Part shown: one piece after another, positions 8,218 through 17,208 of the stretch
Numbering within the stretch: position 1 is the stretch's first letter
Layout of the letters: the number at the start of each line of letters is the position of its first letter
From: Alicyclobacillus suci
Lineage (GTDB): Bacteria; Bacillota; Bacilli; Alicyclobacillales; Alicyclobacillaceae
Assembly (NCBI RefSeq): GCF_017329615.1
Contig: NZ_JAFMTW010000035.1
Span: 1-37,952, forward strand
Length of the DNA stretch: 37,952 nt
Reading direction: 5' to 3'
Notes under the pieces: model-generated
The model's database searches: none
Told to the model about the DNA's origin: nothing
Seen by the model: only the letters and a program-made list of their open reading frames with translations
Program-made: the position numbers and the translations under genes

Positions 8218-9609
8218 CTACACCATCCGCTGCCTTACCTTCGCACGTACCCAGTGAAAGAGCCAAAGCGCGAAAAGAAAGACAACCCCAGCGAACACCG
8301 ACACCCTTGTCAGCGGCGACCACACAATAAACACAAACGTACCTATCAGCAAAATCATGCCGACGTAAGACCAAATGGGCACCGGCTTCGACACACCTGC
8401 CACACCGCGCCGTAAGAGCTTACGATAACGCACGTGTTCAAGGAGGATGACAAACCAGGTCCACAAGGAGGCAAATGCAGAGGCGCTGGTGATCCAAACG
8501 TAGGCGTGGTTGGGATCGAGATACGTAATCAGAATACCCAGGGAAATCGCGAGCGCTGTCGTCCAGACCGCAAATGCAGGCACTGCACGACGACTTAAAC
8601 GAGAGAAGCGGTTGCTGAGTAGCGCCTGATTTGCCATCGAGTAAAGCATCCGACTGCCACCGTACAAGCCTGTATTACAGGAGGAGAGTCCAGCGAGAAT
8701 GATGATGAGATTGACGAGCCCGGCCGCAATCGGAATGCCCACGCGTGCAAACATCAGCGCGTATGGACTGCCGCTGTGGTTTGCCAAATACGTCCATGGG
8801 AAGGCGCAGAGCATGACGAACATTGATCCGATATAGACAATCAGCACCCGCCACGTGACCGCGGAAAACGCGCGGCGCAAATTATGCTTTGGCCGCGCCG
8901 ACTCACCGGCCTCCACAGCAAGGGTCTCGATGCCACTGTACGTCTGCACGACAAGCGACAAGGCCATCACCGTACCCATGATGCCATTCGCAAAAAATCC
9001 GCCGCCTGTATACAAATTGGCGACGCCAAGCGGTCCCCCTTGATGAAAGAGCGGGGTAGCCATCATGAGGACGCCAAACAACATAAATACACCAACCGCC
9101 AACAATTTTAGCACGGAGAACCAATACTCGATTTCACCAAACACCCGCACCACTAAGAGATTACTGGTGGTAAACAGCACGAGCGCGCACAATCCAGGCA
9201 CCCAAGCCGGGACGCTCGGAAACCAAACCTGAATCAGCTTGCCAATCGCGGAGAGTTCCGACATCACCGTCGCCACCCAATAAAACCACCACATGCCGGA
9301 CGTCACGAACCCCATACGCTCACCGAACAGCCGTTTTGCGTAGATGCTAAATGATCCCGCTGCAGGCTCTGCAATCGTCATCTCCGCGAGCGCACGCATG
9401 ACGATAGCGACCATCACGCCACATACAACAAAATCCAATAGCACGGCTGGGCCTGCCAACTGCACGGATACCGCTGATCCATAAAACAGCCCGACCCCAA
9501 TCACACCGCCGAACGCAAGCATTTGAATATGTCTTGTTTTTAGACTTCTGCGAAGCCCATGTTGTCGCTTATGCGTGTCCACCGTTTCGCGCACGCCTGT
9601 CACGCGCAT
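8218..9609 (-). CDS. APC/AAT-family amino-acid permease
   Basis: Second amino-acid importer, 463 residues with about 12 membrane segments. The AAT signature is present: SLKTRHIQMLAFGGVIGVGL near residue 22, then AGPAVLLDFVVCGVMVAIVMRALAEMTIAEPAAGSFSIYA, split across the second and third membrane segments. Substrate specificity is not readable; the group includes proline, GABA and asparagine carriers. The ATG at 9609 is 3 to 4 bases after AAAGGGTGG, and the GTG two codons in would be better spaced, so the start may be 9603. The gene is divergent from a GntR/UTRA regulator 194 bases away, which is likely to control it, and it heads the peptidase and hydrolase genes. Confidence 0.87.
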   Translation of the reverse strand: MRVTGVRETVDTHKRQHGLRRSLKTRHIQMLAFGGVIGVGLFYGSAVSVQLAGPAVLLDFVVCGVMVAIVMRALAEMTIAEPAAGSFSIYAKRLFGERMGFVTSGMWWFYWVATVMSELSAIGKLIQVWFPSVPAWVPGLCALVLFTTSNLLVVRVFGEIEYWFSVLKLLAVGVFMLFGVLMMATPLFHQGGPLGVANLYTGGGFFANGIMGTVMALSLVVQTYSGIETLAVEAGESARPKHNLRRAFSAVTWRVLIVYIGSMFVMLCAFPWTYLANHSGSPYALMFARVGIPIAAGLVNLIIILAGLSSCNTGLYGGSRMLYSMANQALLSNRFSRLSRRAVPAFAVWTTALAISLGILITYLDPNHAYVWITSASAFASLWTWFVILLEHVRYRKLLRRGVAGVSKPVPIWSYVGMILLIGTFVFIVWSPLTRVSVFAGVVFLFALWLFHWVRAKVRQRMV

Positions 9610-9803
9610 CCACCCTTTCGCCTGAAACTATGACATCCCGTCGTATTTGCAAAAAGTCCGTTACCTTTATGAGTAGCGGTGGACGAGCGGACATAGAACA
9701 GCTGATGGACAGGATTTACAAAAACTTTACCGGAAGCTATCACGCACTTCACACCAGCCTGTTACGCTGGAATGTGGAACCATTCGACCAGGAGGTGTTC
9801 GGG

Positions 9804-10574
9804 ATGCATCGCTATTTGGAAATCCGCAACCAGATTCTCAACCGTATCCAGAACGGCGACTGGTCGCAGGGGATGCAATTACCCAGTGAAACCACGCTGG
9901 CGAAAGAATATCACACGACCCGCGTGACCATCCGTCGCGCACTGCAGTTGTTGGAGCAAGAACACGTCCTGACCTCTCGCCAAGGAATTGGGCGTTTCGT
10001 CGCACAGTCGACGACGTCAAAGGCGGCGGAGCTAAGCCGATTAGTGGACTGGCGGCAATTCATGCGAGAGCCGAATCAGGATTTGCGCACAGTCACCATT
10101 GCCTCACATGATATCACGCTGAGCCTTGAATACGCACACTGGCTGCAGTGCCCCGACGAGACGGCCGGCTATCAGTTTGTCCAGTCCCGTATTTGTGCAA
10201 ATCAGACAGTCTCCATGTCCATCTCCATCTTCTGTCGGGAACAACTACCGACGAAAAGTAGCGATGGCGCGTTGCTCGATGCGCTAAAACGTCGTGAGGA
10301 AATGTCGAAGTACGCGGAATCGGATATTCTCATTCCGGATGAGAGTGATCCATACGCAAGCTATTTACAAGACTGTGAGGGAGACTCGGCCACACCGATT
10401 CTCATCTTGCGGCAGTTGTTCTTGGATTGGCGGCACATGCCCCTCTTTCTCCGCTACGATTATTTGAATCTACGCGTCTTCTCCTTACACGTGACGCGCG
10501 AGAAAGAACCACCTACGCAGCCCGACGTATCGCGGGCGCCCCACCACGCCTTGCCCCGGTTGGCGACGTCTTAG
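9804..10574 (+). CDS. GntR-family (HutC/UTRA) transcriptional regulator
   Basis: DNA-binding regulator of 256 residues. Residues 1-68 form the GntR winged helix (RYLEIRNQILNRIQ, then QLPSETTLAKEY, RVTIRRALQLLEQE, and wing GIGRFVA). The rest, to about residue 235, fits a UTRA ligand-binding domain of the HutC type. I chose the ATG at 9804 because GGAGGTG lies 6 bases before it and the protein then begins exactly at the GntR domain. The frame stays open back to 9534, but that part is antisense to the permease and has no ribosome site. Divergent position suggests it controls the permease-peptidase unit, perhaps sensing an amino acid. The UTRA domain is rather divergent. Confidence 0.85.
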   Translation: MHRYLEIRNQILNRIQNGDWSQGMQLPSETTLAKEYHTTRVTIRRALQLLEQEHVLTSRQGIGRFVAQSTTSKAAELSRLVDWRQFMREPNQDLRTVTIASHDITLSLEYAHWLQCPDETAGYQFVQSRICANQTVSMSISIFCREQLPTKSSDGALLDALKRREEMSKYAESDILIPDESDPYASYLQDCEGDSATPILILRQLFLDWRHMPLFLRYDYLNLRVFSLHVTREKEPPTQPDVSRAPHHALPRLATS

Positions 10575-10607
10575 CTGACCCTTGCCGGCGTGCGCCCTGA
10601 ACCGCCG

Positions 10608-10636
10608 TTTCGCATCCCATGGCGTACAGGTATAAT
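10608..10636 (+). promoter_or_regulatory. promoter candidate for the ArsR-type regulator
   Basis: A perfect TATAAT lies at 10631-10636, with a poor -35 (TTTCGC, 10608-10613) at 17-base spacing. It is 35 bases upstream of the ATG at 10672, and GGAGTG lies between. The weak -35 may mean that an activator is needed. Confidence 0.5.
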
Positions 10637-10671
10637 CTGTGTAAGAGACGCGCAGGAGTGGAGCGACCGAC

Positions 10672-11601
10672 ATGGGATATGAGATAGAATTTGACGCGAG
10701 TCCAGCCTATGAATTGCTGTCGAGCCTGAATCTGTTCCTGTTTAATAAGGGAATCAATGGAATGAAAAACCTCTTTACAAAGCGAATGAATGGTCCATTT
10801 CGCAAGGCTGTAACGCCACACCTAGCAGGCGCCAAACAGGGACTAGCCGCTGAAGCGCTAGCCATCCTCATCTGGCAGTGCCCTGACAAAACAGACACAG
10901 CCTCGTTTATCGACTGGTTCGCGGCGCTCGATGTCGATGAACTGCACGAGCGGCTTCATCCCCATGTCAAAAACTTATCACGCCTCATTCCAAGTGTAGC
11001 GGAATGGCAACCCAAGGCTATACACTGGATGCAGGTTTGGCACCATCACTATTTCAGCGAATTGGAATCAAACTGGACAAAGCGCGCAACAGAGGACCTC
11101 TCATTGAAACAAGCCGATTTAGCGCAGACCCCCAATCAGACAGACTTCGTCGAATCTGTGCTTCAGGGTGTCTATGTTGAGGTGGTTCCCAAACTGAGCA
11201 GGGTTTTGTTGATACCAGGTGTTCACTATGCACCGGCGAATTTGAGGATGGATTTTCGCGATACCCTACTGTTTGTCTATCCCATGTCGACGAGTGTGAC
11301 AGAGTCCGGTACGCGCGTGATGGCAGATCTCTCCCGAATGACGAAGGCGCTGTCGGATGAAGTGCGACTTCTGATTCTATCCAATCTGTCCGTCACACCC
11401 GTTCGCTTTACGGACATCGCGACGCAAACCGGATTGCCAAAAAGCACGCTCCACAATCACCTGATTCATTTGCGTGACGCGGGTTTTGTCCGCGTCCATG
11501 CCCACTTAAACAAAACCGATAGGTATAGCCTACGGCACCAAGCATTTTCCGAATTAACCGAAACGCTAAATCGCTTTCAAGCACAACTTCGTTCTGAATA
11601 A
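10672..11601 (+). CDS. regulator with C-terminal ArsR-type winged helix
   Basis: 309-residue protein. Residues about 220-300 form an ArsR-like winged helix: MTKALSDEVRLLILSNLS, then the recognition helix region TGLPKSTLHNHLIHLRDAGF and the wing around VHAHLNKTDRYSL. The first 215 residues match no motif I can name. They are mixed alpha/beta with several Trp residues and resemble the ligand or sensory N-terminus of long ArsR-type regulators found in Bacilli (openings like SPAYELLSSLNLF). No Cys-rich metal site is visible, so metal sensing is unlikely. It has its own promoter and GGAGTG site and converges on the acyl-CoA synthetase gene with a shared terminator. Confidence 0.7.
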   Translation: MGYEIEFDASPAYELLSSLNLFLFNKGINGMKNLFTKRMNGPFRKAVTPHLAGAKQGLAAEALAILIWQCPDKTDTASFIDWFAALDVDELHERLHPHVKNLSRLIPSVAEWQPKAIHWMQVWHHHYFSELESNWTKRATEDLSLKQADLAQTPNQTDFVESVLQGVYVEVVPKLSRVLLIPGVHYAPANLRMDFRDTLLFVYPMSTSVTESGTRVMADLSRMTKALSDEVRLLILSNLSVTPVRFTDIATQTGLPKSTLHNHLIHLRDAGFVRVHAHLNKTDRYSLRHQAFSELTETLNRFQAQLRSE

Positions 11602-11614
11602 CACCTACCCATAG

Positions 11615-11644
11615 AAAAACCCGCCTCAACTGAAGCGGGTTTTT
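11615..11644. terminator. bidirectional intrinsic terminator
   Basis: AAAAACCCGC (11615-11624) pairs with GCGGGTTTTT (11635-11644). T-tracts follow on the plus strand and, by symmetry, on the minus strand. It sits between the convergent ArsR-type regulator gene and the acyl-CoA synthetase gene. Confidence 0.9.
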
Positions 11645-11656
11645 TATCTACCCTGT

Positions 11657-13198
11657 TTAAGCGAACAAATGTACTTGGGTCGCATCGTGCAGCAAATGCT
11701 TTTGTACTTTCCCAGTCGGTCCCACCGGAAGCGACTTAGCGACAAAAATCTCAGATGGACACTTGTGATGTGCCAGCGAAGCTTTGCACAACTCGCCCAG
11801 TTCGTCGACCAATTTGCCGCTCGCGGCAGCCTGTTCATCGACAGGAACCACATAGGCGACCACCCGTTCTCCGTACAGCGCATCCGGCACACCAATCACT
11901 GCGGCCCTATCGACCGCGGGGTGGCCGTTTAGCACATCCTCAATTTCGCGCGGACTTAATTTCTCGCCAGCGCGATTAATAATTTCCTTCACACGCCCCG
12001 TGATAAACACGTAACCGTCGTCGTCGCGGTAGCCTAAATCACCTGTGAAAATCCACCCAGGCCACTTGGAGGACGAGTTTGCCTCCAAGCCGACGTACGA
12101 TTCGATGACATTCTTCCCACGAATCACAATCTCGCCAACCTGCCCGGCTCCTAACGGCCGCTCTTGGTCATCCAAAATTTGCAGTTCGAGCCCGAATGGC
12201 TTGCCAACGGACCCCGTTTTACGGAGTGCCGGCGGCAGCGGATTGATACAGATCTGCCCGGCCGCCTCGGTCATACCATACGATTCGACGACCGGAACGC
12301 CAATCGCCGATTCGAACCGCTTTTTGATAGCAGGGGCTAGGGGGGCGGAGGCGGAGCGGATAAAACGAAGCCGATGCGCAGGCACCTTGGTCTCGAGCTT
12401 CGAGAGAATCGAGAGAATCGTTGGCACAGCAGATACCCAGGTCACACCGTGCGTCGAGATGTCGTTCCAAAAACGAGAGGCGTGAAAACGGTCTACCATC
12501 ACAATCCGGCCGCCAGAGACCAACGAGGAAAGCAAGACAATCACCTGCGCGTTGATGTGAAACAGCGGTAACATACAATAGGTGACATCTTCTTCGGTCA
12601 GTTGGTGGCTGTTGATGACATTGTCGGTTGCGTGCAACAGGTGCCGATGCCGCAACAACACACCCTTGGGCTGGCCGGTCGTGCCAGACGTGAACATCAG
12701 TACCGCCGGGGCATCGTCGTCAGGTGCATCCGATTCGTGCGCTTCCTGCGCCGACTTCATGCTGCCATCCGACAGCGCGGTTAACACAATCGGTTCCATC
12801 GCGCTGTCGGGTGGCGCAATCTCGGTCGTGTTCGAAAGCCCTCTGGCTTCAAGCACACTTTGCCATACCTTGTACTGCGCAGGCTGTAGGAAAACGGCCT
12901 TCGCCTGCACACGCGGCAGCAGGCGCTCCAATTCCGCTGCTGGCATTTTCGGGTTGACTGGGGAGATGATGACACCTGACTGCAATAATGCAAGGTAAAC
13001 AACCGCAAATTCATAAGAATTCGGCAAGCCGATGAGGACCTCATCGCGCGCGCGAAGACCAGTCTCATACAGTGTGCTGACGACGTGTAATACATCTCTG
13101 CGCAGTTCCGATGTCGTGTGCCATGTATCGTGGTCGAACAAGATAGGGCGGTTATCAGCCGCCAAAACCTTTTCTAAAGATGCTACTAGTGTGGACAT
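11657..13198 (-). CDS. AMP-binding acyl-CoA synthetase, Pcs60/AAE3-like
   Basis: Adenylate-forming ligase that activates a carboxylic acid as acyl-AMP and then acyl-CoA, 513 residues. Motifs: P-loop MFTSGTTGQPKG (168-179), AVPTIL (257-262), RSASAPLAP (281-289), YGMTEAAG (307-314), FTGDLGYRDDDGY (384-396) and the adenylation Lys497 in PTGKVQK. The middle part (FIRSASAPLAP, then NPLPPALRKTGSVGKP) is close to the Pcs60/AAE3 group, some of which are oxalate-CoA ligases, so a short dicarboxylic or aromatic acid is a fair guess rather than a long-chain fatty acid. ATG at 13198 with GGGGGAG before it. It follows the MFS gene by 36 bases and ends at the 11615 terminator. Confidence 0.85.
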   Translation of the reverse strand: MSTLVASLEKVLAADNRPILFDHDTWHTTSELRRDVLHVVSTLYETGLRARDEVLIGLPNSYEFAVVYLALLQSGVIISPVNPKMPAAELERLLPRVQAKAVFLQPAQYKVWQSVLEARGLSNTTEIAPPDSAMEPIVLTALSDGSMKSAQEAHESDAPDDDAPAVLMFTSGTTGQPKGVLLRHRHLLHATDNVINSHQLTEEDVTYCMLPLFHINAQVIVLLSSLVSGGRIVMVDRFHASRFWNDISTHGVTWVSAVPTILSILSKLETKVPAHRLRFIRSASAPLAPAIKKRFESAIGVPVVESYGMTEAAGQICINPLPPALRKTGSVGKPFGLELQILDDQERPLGAGQVGEIVIRGKNVIESYVGLEANSSSKWPGWIFTGDLGYRDDDGYVFITGRVKEIINRAGEKLSPREIEDVLNGHPAVDRAAVIGVPDALYGERVVAYVVPVDEQAAASGKLVDELGELCKASLAHHKCPSEIFVAKSLPVGPTGKVQKHLLHDATQVHLFA

Positions 13199-13234
13199 GT
13201 CGCTCCCCCTCGCAAAAATGATTGATTAGCCGCG

Positions 13235-14665
13235 TTAGCGCGACGAAACTTGTTGGGTGAATGTTTCTCTATCCAGTCGACTGAACGACAACTTCGTTCC
13301 AGCTTCCTCCATTTGTACCTTTGCCGTCTCTCTGCCAAAAAAGAAAAATGGCAGGTTAAACAGAATGAGCACGACGGCGACGCCGAAGAAAATCGGGCGG
13401 TTGCCATAGGTTTGCAGAAGAAACGGAATGAAGTAAGTGGTCACGACCCCACTGAGGGTTCTTGCAGTCATTTCGTTTAGGTATACACCGCGACCGCGCA
13501 ACTGCGTTGGGTACTGTTCTGCAACACACAGCTTCGCCACGGGGAAGATGCCAAGACCGAAAAACGCCGTCAGACCACCAGCAAGGAACACCACTGCGGT
13601 CGATGAACCAAACGCAAACAACAGGCACCCTGTGCTGGCCAGCACCACATAAACCGCCAGAATGGTCTTACGACCAAGCTTGTCGGATAGGAATCCTTGG
13701 GCCACAGAACCAAACCCGGCGACAACCATCATCAATCCCGAGTATAGCAGCGCGGCGCCATTCCCCGTTCCGCGGCTCTCCAGCAACTTCGGACCAAAGA
13801 CTTGTAAGATATAAAACAAGATGAGCGCCGCAGTCAATTGCATTGCCATCATCAATCCACGACTCAAAAACGGCTGCGCCACCATCGTACGCAGTGGCAA
13901 TCGCTCTTCCTCTTCAGACTGAGCCAGCAACACACGCGTGCGCTCATCGGACAGTTTCGCATCGTGCGGCAACTTGGCTTCGTCCTCCAAGCGTTCCACC
14001 AACCGCAAAACCTCTACCTCGCGGTTTTGCTTCAACAAATAACGCGGGGATTCCGGGAGCCATAAAAACAGTGGAATCAGCAACAAGAGAGGCACGCCAC
14101 CGAGGATAAAGGGCACACGCCACGCAAAACTCGCAGGGAACGTATCCAGCGCCCACAGCGAAGCCAAATTTGGAACCACGTACGCCGCAGTCAAAATACC
14201 GTTCGAGAACCCAACGCTGACCGCCCGTTGCCGACTACGCACAAACTCCGACAGAAACAAATACGGCATCGGCAGCACAGCGCCTTCTCCGACACCCGCC
14301 AAAAAGCGGATAAACAGCAGGGACCAGTAGTTCGGCATCAGCGCACCTGCCAACGTCAGAACAGAGAAAAACAAAATGCCCAAGAGGACGACGCGGCGCC
14401 GACCAAATCTATCCGCCAATAATCCTGACGGAATCATTCCGACGACGACACCGAACGTCGAGGCGACTGCCAGCAGACCTTGTTGCCAGTTCACGAGCGC
14501 CCAATCCTTTTCGAGCGTGCTCAACACTGGACCGACGATACCAATGTCAAACGCTTCTGCGAGCCACACAAACGACAACAAAATGATGATGCCAACAACC
14601 GTTCTCGTCACCGGGATGCGATTGAGTCTCGACAATAAATTGACGTGGGTAGGATTTGCTGACAT
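13235..14665 (-). CDS. MFS transporter (sugar/SV2-type)
   Basis: Twelve-segment major facilitator superfamily permease, 476 residues. The hallmark loop GLLADRFGRRRVVLLG lies between segments 2 and 3, and a second copy DKLGRKTILAVY lies between 8 and 9. The order LAEAFDIGIVGPVLSTLEKDW and the WLPESPRYLLKQ segment after helix 6 put it in the branch holding sugar, niacin and aromatic-acid carriers. The frame is open 17 codons further up, but the ATG at 14665 has GGGAGG 9 bases before it and gives MSANPTHV. It sits between an acyltransferase gene and the acyl-CoA synthetase gene on the same strand. Import of the acid that the synthetase activates is an attractive but unproven link. Confidence 0.85.
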   Translation of the reverse strand: MSANPTHVNLLSRLNRIPVTRTVVGIIILLSFVWLAEAFDIGIVGPVLSTLEKDWALVNWQQGLLAVASTFGVVVGMIPSGLLADRFGRRRVVLLGILFFSVLTLAGALMPNYWSLLFIRFLAGVGEGAVLPMPYLFLSEFVRSRQRAVSVGFSNGILTAAYVVPNLASLWALDTFPASFAWRVPFILGGVPLLLLIPLFLWLPESPRYLLKQNREVEVLRLVERLEDEAKLPHDAKLSDERTRVLLAQSEEEERLPLRTMVAQPFLSRGLMMAMQLTAALILFYILQVFGPKLLESRGTGNGAALLYSGLMMVVAGFGSVAQGFLSDKLGRKTILAVYVVLASTGCLLFAFGSSTAVVFLAGGLTAFFGLGIFPVAKLCVAEQYPTQLRGRGVYLNEMTARTLSGVVTTYFIPFLLQTYGNRPIFFGVAVVLILFNLPFFFFGRETAKVQMEEAGTKLSFSRLDRETFTQQVSSR

Positions 14666-14716
14666 GCTGTCAAGCCTCCCGTATTTTTTGATGATTTTTT
14701 GAGATACACCGCACAC

Positions 14717-15895
14717 TCAAACCGCCTTCGACAAAGGCGCCCTCGCTGACGAACGGCGCAGCCGCGTCTTCGTGCCAACAATGTAACTGACAAATGGAAT
14801 CTTGCCGATAAGATAAGCAGCAAATCCTGACAAGACATACGCCAACACCGCAGTGAACGGAATTAACACCAAATGGGCTGCACCATGAAGATGAAGACGG
14901 TTATCTATCTGTTCCAAGTAATGTAAAGCGATGGGATGCAACAAGAAGATGCCAAAACTGACGCCGCCAAAGAAACGTATCACCGGTGTAACGCGCCGAA
15001 GTCCCGGCTCCGCCATCACCCGCGTCCACTTCAAGCCGATTGACCAAAGTAAAGTCGCAACAATCAAGGCGTACGGTATCATGATGGGCTGTAAGACGTC
15101 CACCGCCTCCCCGTCCGTCATGTGAAGGCCAAACCGCTCAATAAAGTAAGTCGCCCACAGGGCCAAAATACCTAGTACTGCGGCGACACCGACCACGCCA
15201 GGGTGCGAACTCACCCAACTCTTTACCTGATTGTACTTCACCGATAAAGCCGCACCAGCGACAAACCAGAATTGATAGGTCAAAATAAACCTATCCCGAT
15301 AATGGACGAGAATAAACAACCACGTCGGAAGTCGGCTGACATCCAAATGATTCAATACGGTTTGGTTAAGAACCATGATGCCAATCTCCAACGCGAAGCT
15401 CACACTGACGAGCCACCACAGATGCCGTTCCAACTTGCGAACCATCTTCACAATCAGCGGGAACAACACGTATAACTGCATCGAAACGAGCAAAAAGTAG
15501 AGAAAAAACTGATTCGCCGTCAACAGTGCATGGCCGAAGCGGTGCGCCAGCGACTGCCAGGCCCAGTTAAAGTGATTTAAGTACGTACCAGTAAACAAAA
15601 TGTATAGTGCCGTCCAAGCGATATAAGGAACGGCAATCAAACTGAGTCGCTTGCGCCAAAATGACCAAACCGTAAATGTCCGATCATAGTACGTATAAAA
15701 AAGCACCAACCCCGTGATAAACATGAACGCTTCCCGCGTGAAGTGAAAAGCCATCGTCAGCAAATCCAGCGAGATATTCGTTCTAGAAAACGCAGGGGTT
15801 TGTGCATCAAACGCCGAGAACACGTGTACAAAAATGACACCGAGAATAATACACGCGCGCATCAAGTCAACTTCGTACAGATGCTGTTTCTTCAG
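14717..15895 (-). CDS. acyltransferase-3 family membrane protein, CTG start
   Basis: Membrane-bound O-acyltransferase of the OafA/OatA-like family with about 10 membrane segments. Such enzymes transfer acyl groups to sugars of surface polymers. The key N-terminal helix DLMRACIILGVIFVHVF (Arg and His conserved) is present. An ATG-only reading starts inside that helix and loses it. The in-frame stop nearest upstream is at 15901-15899, and the only start that keeps the full helix with a ribosome site is CTG at 15895: GAGGTGG (15908-15902) lies 6 bases before it, giving MKKQHLYEVDLMRAC. TTG at 15865 is an alternative. The gene is divergent from a membrane-anchored SGNH protein, and the MFS gene follows 51 bases later. 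Confidence 0.82.
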   Translation of the reverse strand: MKKQHLYEVDLMRACIILGVIFVHVFSAFDAQTPAFSRTNISLDLLTMAFHFTREAFMFITGLVLFYTYYDRTFTVWSFWRKRLSLIAVPYIAWTALYILFTGTYLNHFNWAWQSLAHRFGHALLTANQFFLYFLLVSMQLYVLFPLIVKMVRKLERHLWWLVSVSFALEIGIMVLNQTVLNHLDVSRLPTWLFILVHYRDRFILTYQFWFVAGAALSVKYNQVKSWVSSHPGVVGVAAVLGILALWATYFIERFGLHMTDGEAVDVLQPIMIPYALIVATLLWSIGLKWTRVMAEPGLRRVTPVIRFFGGVSFGIFLLHPIALHYLEQIDNRLHLHGAAHLVLIPFTAVLAYVLSGFAAYLIGKIPFVSYIVGTKTRLRRSSARAPLSKAV

Positions 15896-16084
15896 AGTCT
15901 ACCACCTCTTCATGTAAAGCGTAGGCATCGACATGTACCAGAGTAACGGCTAAACCTTGAAGACAAATTGAAATTCAGTCGGCCAATTCAATCCTGTTTC
16001 AAGACTCATTCGGTATAACTACACCGTCGACGCTTCTGCTAGCATAAAACCCGACCGACAAATCGCAACAGAAAGGTTCTTGCA

Positions 16085-16909
16085 ATGAAACCACAAAAAG
16101 TACAAAACAAGGTTCCGCGTTACAAAAAAATCCGCAACACCGTCACCTACGTGATTTGTGCAGCCGCACTAGTCCTTGGCGGTTGGGCCTTGGCAAAAGT
16201 CCAATCATCCAACAAAGCCTTGCTAGAGACTACACCTCCAAACAGTTTACAGGACAAGCTGACAACAGAAAAGGTGATGATTATTGGCGGATCGATGGCA
16301 CATGGATGGAAAGACCCAAACGACGACTCGTATTTAAAACGTGCATTCGCGTCGTTAAGCGACTCCACCAACACAAATTGGGTGTATGACGACAGGACAA
16401 CCGTGGGCGGCTCACCCGTGAGCCTCCAGAAAAAGGAAACGCTACAAACTTGGCTCGACAAGGACAAACCCCAAGTGGTCGTCATCTCATGGGGACTGTT
16501 AAACGATGTCTACGATAAAACGCCAATGAACAAGTTTAATGCGGCATTTAAGGACGAAATCAAAAAATCTTTGGCTGCACACGCCGTCGTCCTCATTGTG
16601 ACATCTCCTGTAACCAAGGCTACGGCGCTCTATGATCACGACCAAGTAGAGCAATACATCCAAAACGAAGTGAAGGACGCGAGCGCGTTCCACAGCAAAA
16701 ATATTTACTTTATCGATCTCAACAGCACCATGTCGACTTACATGAAAGCTCACAACCAAACTTGGCAAATGTATTACGGCGACAGTTGGCACCCGAACCA
16801 AGCGGGACATGAGCTCGGTGGAAAATTACTATACAACGAACTGATTCAGACATTCGGCACGGGCCCTATTCTGTACAAAGGCAACACGGTAAAGAGCGCG
16901 CAGTCGTAA
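16085..16909 (+). CDS. membrane-anchored SGNH-hydrolase-like protein
   Basis: 274-residue protein with a short basic N-terminus and one membrane segment (about 18-38), so the rest is extracellular. SGNH blocks are present: MIIGGSMAHGW with Ser70, a VGGS block near 107-110, WGLLND with Asn140, and DSWHPNQAGH with Asp233 and His236. It therefore looks like a catalytically competent surface esterase or acetyltransferase. In OatA/OafA-type enzymes an acyltransferase-3 membrane domain is fused to just such an SGNH domain. Here the two are separate, divergent genes 189 bases apart, suggesting that they cooperate in O-acetylating a wall or exopolysaccharide. ATG at 16085 with AGAAAGG before it. Confidence 0.83.
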   Translation: MKPQKVQNKVPRYKKIRNTVTYVICAAALVLGGWALAKVQSSNKALLETTPPNSLQDKLTTEKVMIIGGSMAHGWKDPNDDSYLKRAFASLSDSTNTNWVYDDRTTVGGSPVSLQKKETLQTWLDKDKPQVVVISWGLLNDVYDKTPMNKFNAAFKDEIKKSLAAHAVVLIVTSPVTKATALYDHDQVEQYIQNEVKDASAFHSKNIYFIDLNSTMSTYMKAHNQTWQMYYGDSWHPNQAGHELGGKLLYNELIQTFGTGPILYKGNTVKSAQS

Positions 16910-17057
16910 TTCGATTGCAAGCTCTTTGCCAACCATACAAATCTCAAGAAAATTTCAAAACAATTTCAATAGAGTTTCAAAGTTCGCAACGTATACTCAC
17001 CACAGTTTCAATCTTTTCAAGACCACAAATCGAGTGACGTCGAGAGGTGTGAAACCA

Positions 17058-17188
17058 GTGTCTGACGTGACAGCCACAGTTGCATCCCATGGACTGGACC
17101 TGCCAACACGAGCACCCACGGCGTCGATTTTTACTTTGGCGGCACCCTCTTTGAAAAGTTCTACATCCAAGGCAAGTCACTCAACTAA
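17058..17188 (+). pseudogene. possible frameshifted small ORF before the VOC gene
   Basis: A GAGAGGTG site precedes a GTG at 17058 that opens SDVTATVASHGLDLP. In another frame the same stretch ends with the protein-like tail THGVDFYFGGTLFEKF followed by a stop at 17186-17188. Neither frame alone looks like a full gene, so a short gene broken by a frameshift is possible. I do not recognise the product. Confidence 0.25.
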
Positions 17189-17208
17189 AACGATGGAGGA
17201 ATATAGCG

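Noticed and set aside
9534..9803. Upstream extension of the GntR regulator frame
   Set aside because: It is antisense to the permease N-terminus, lacks a ribosome site and adds nothing resembling a domain; the ATG at 9804 has an ideal site.
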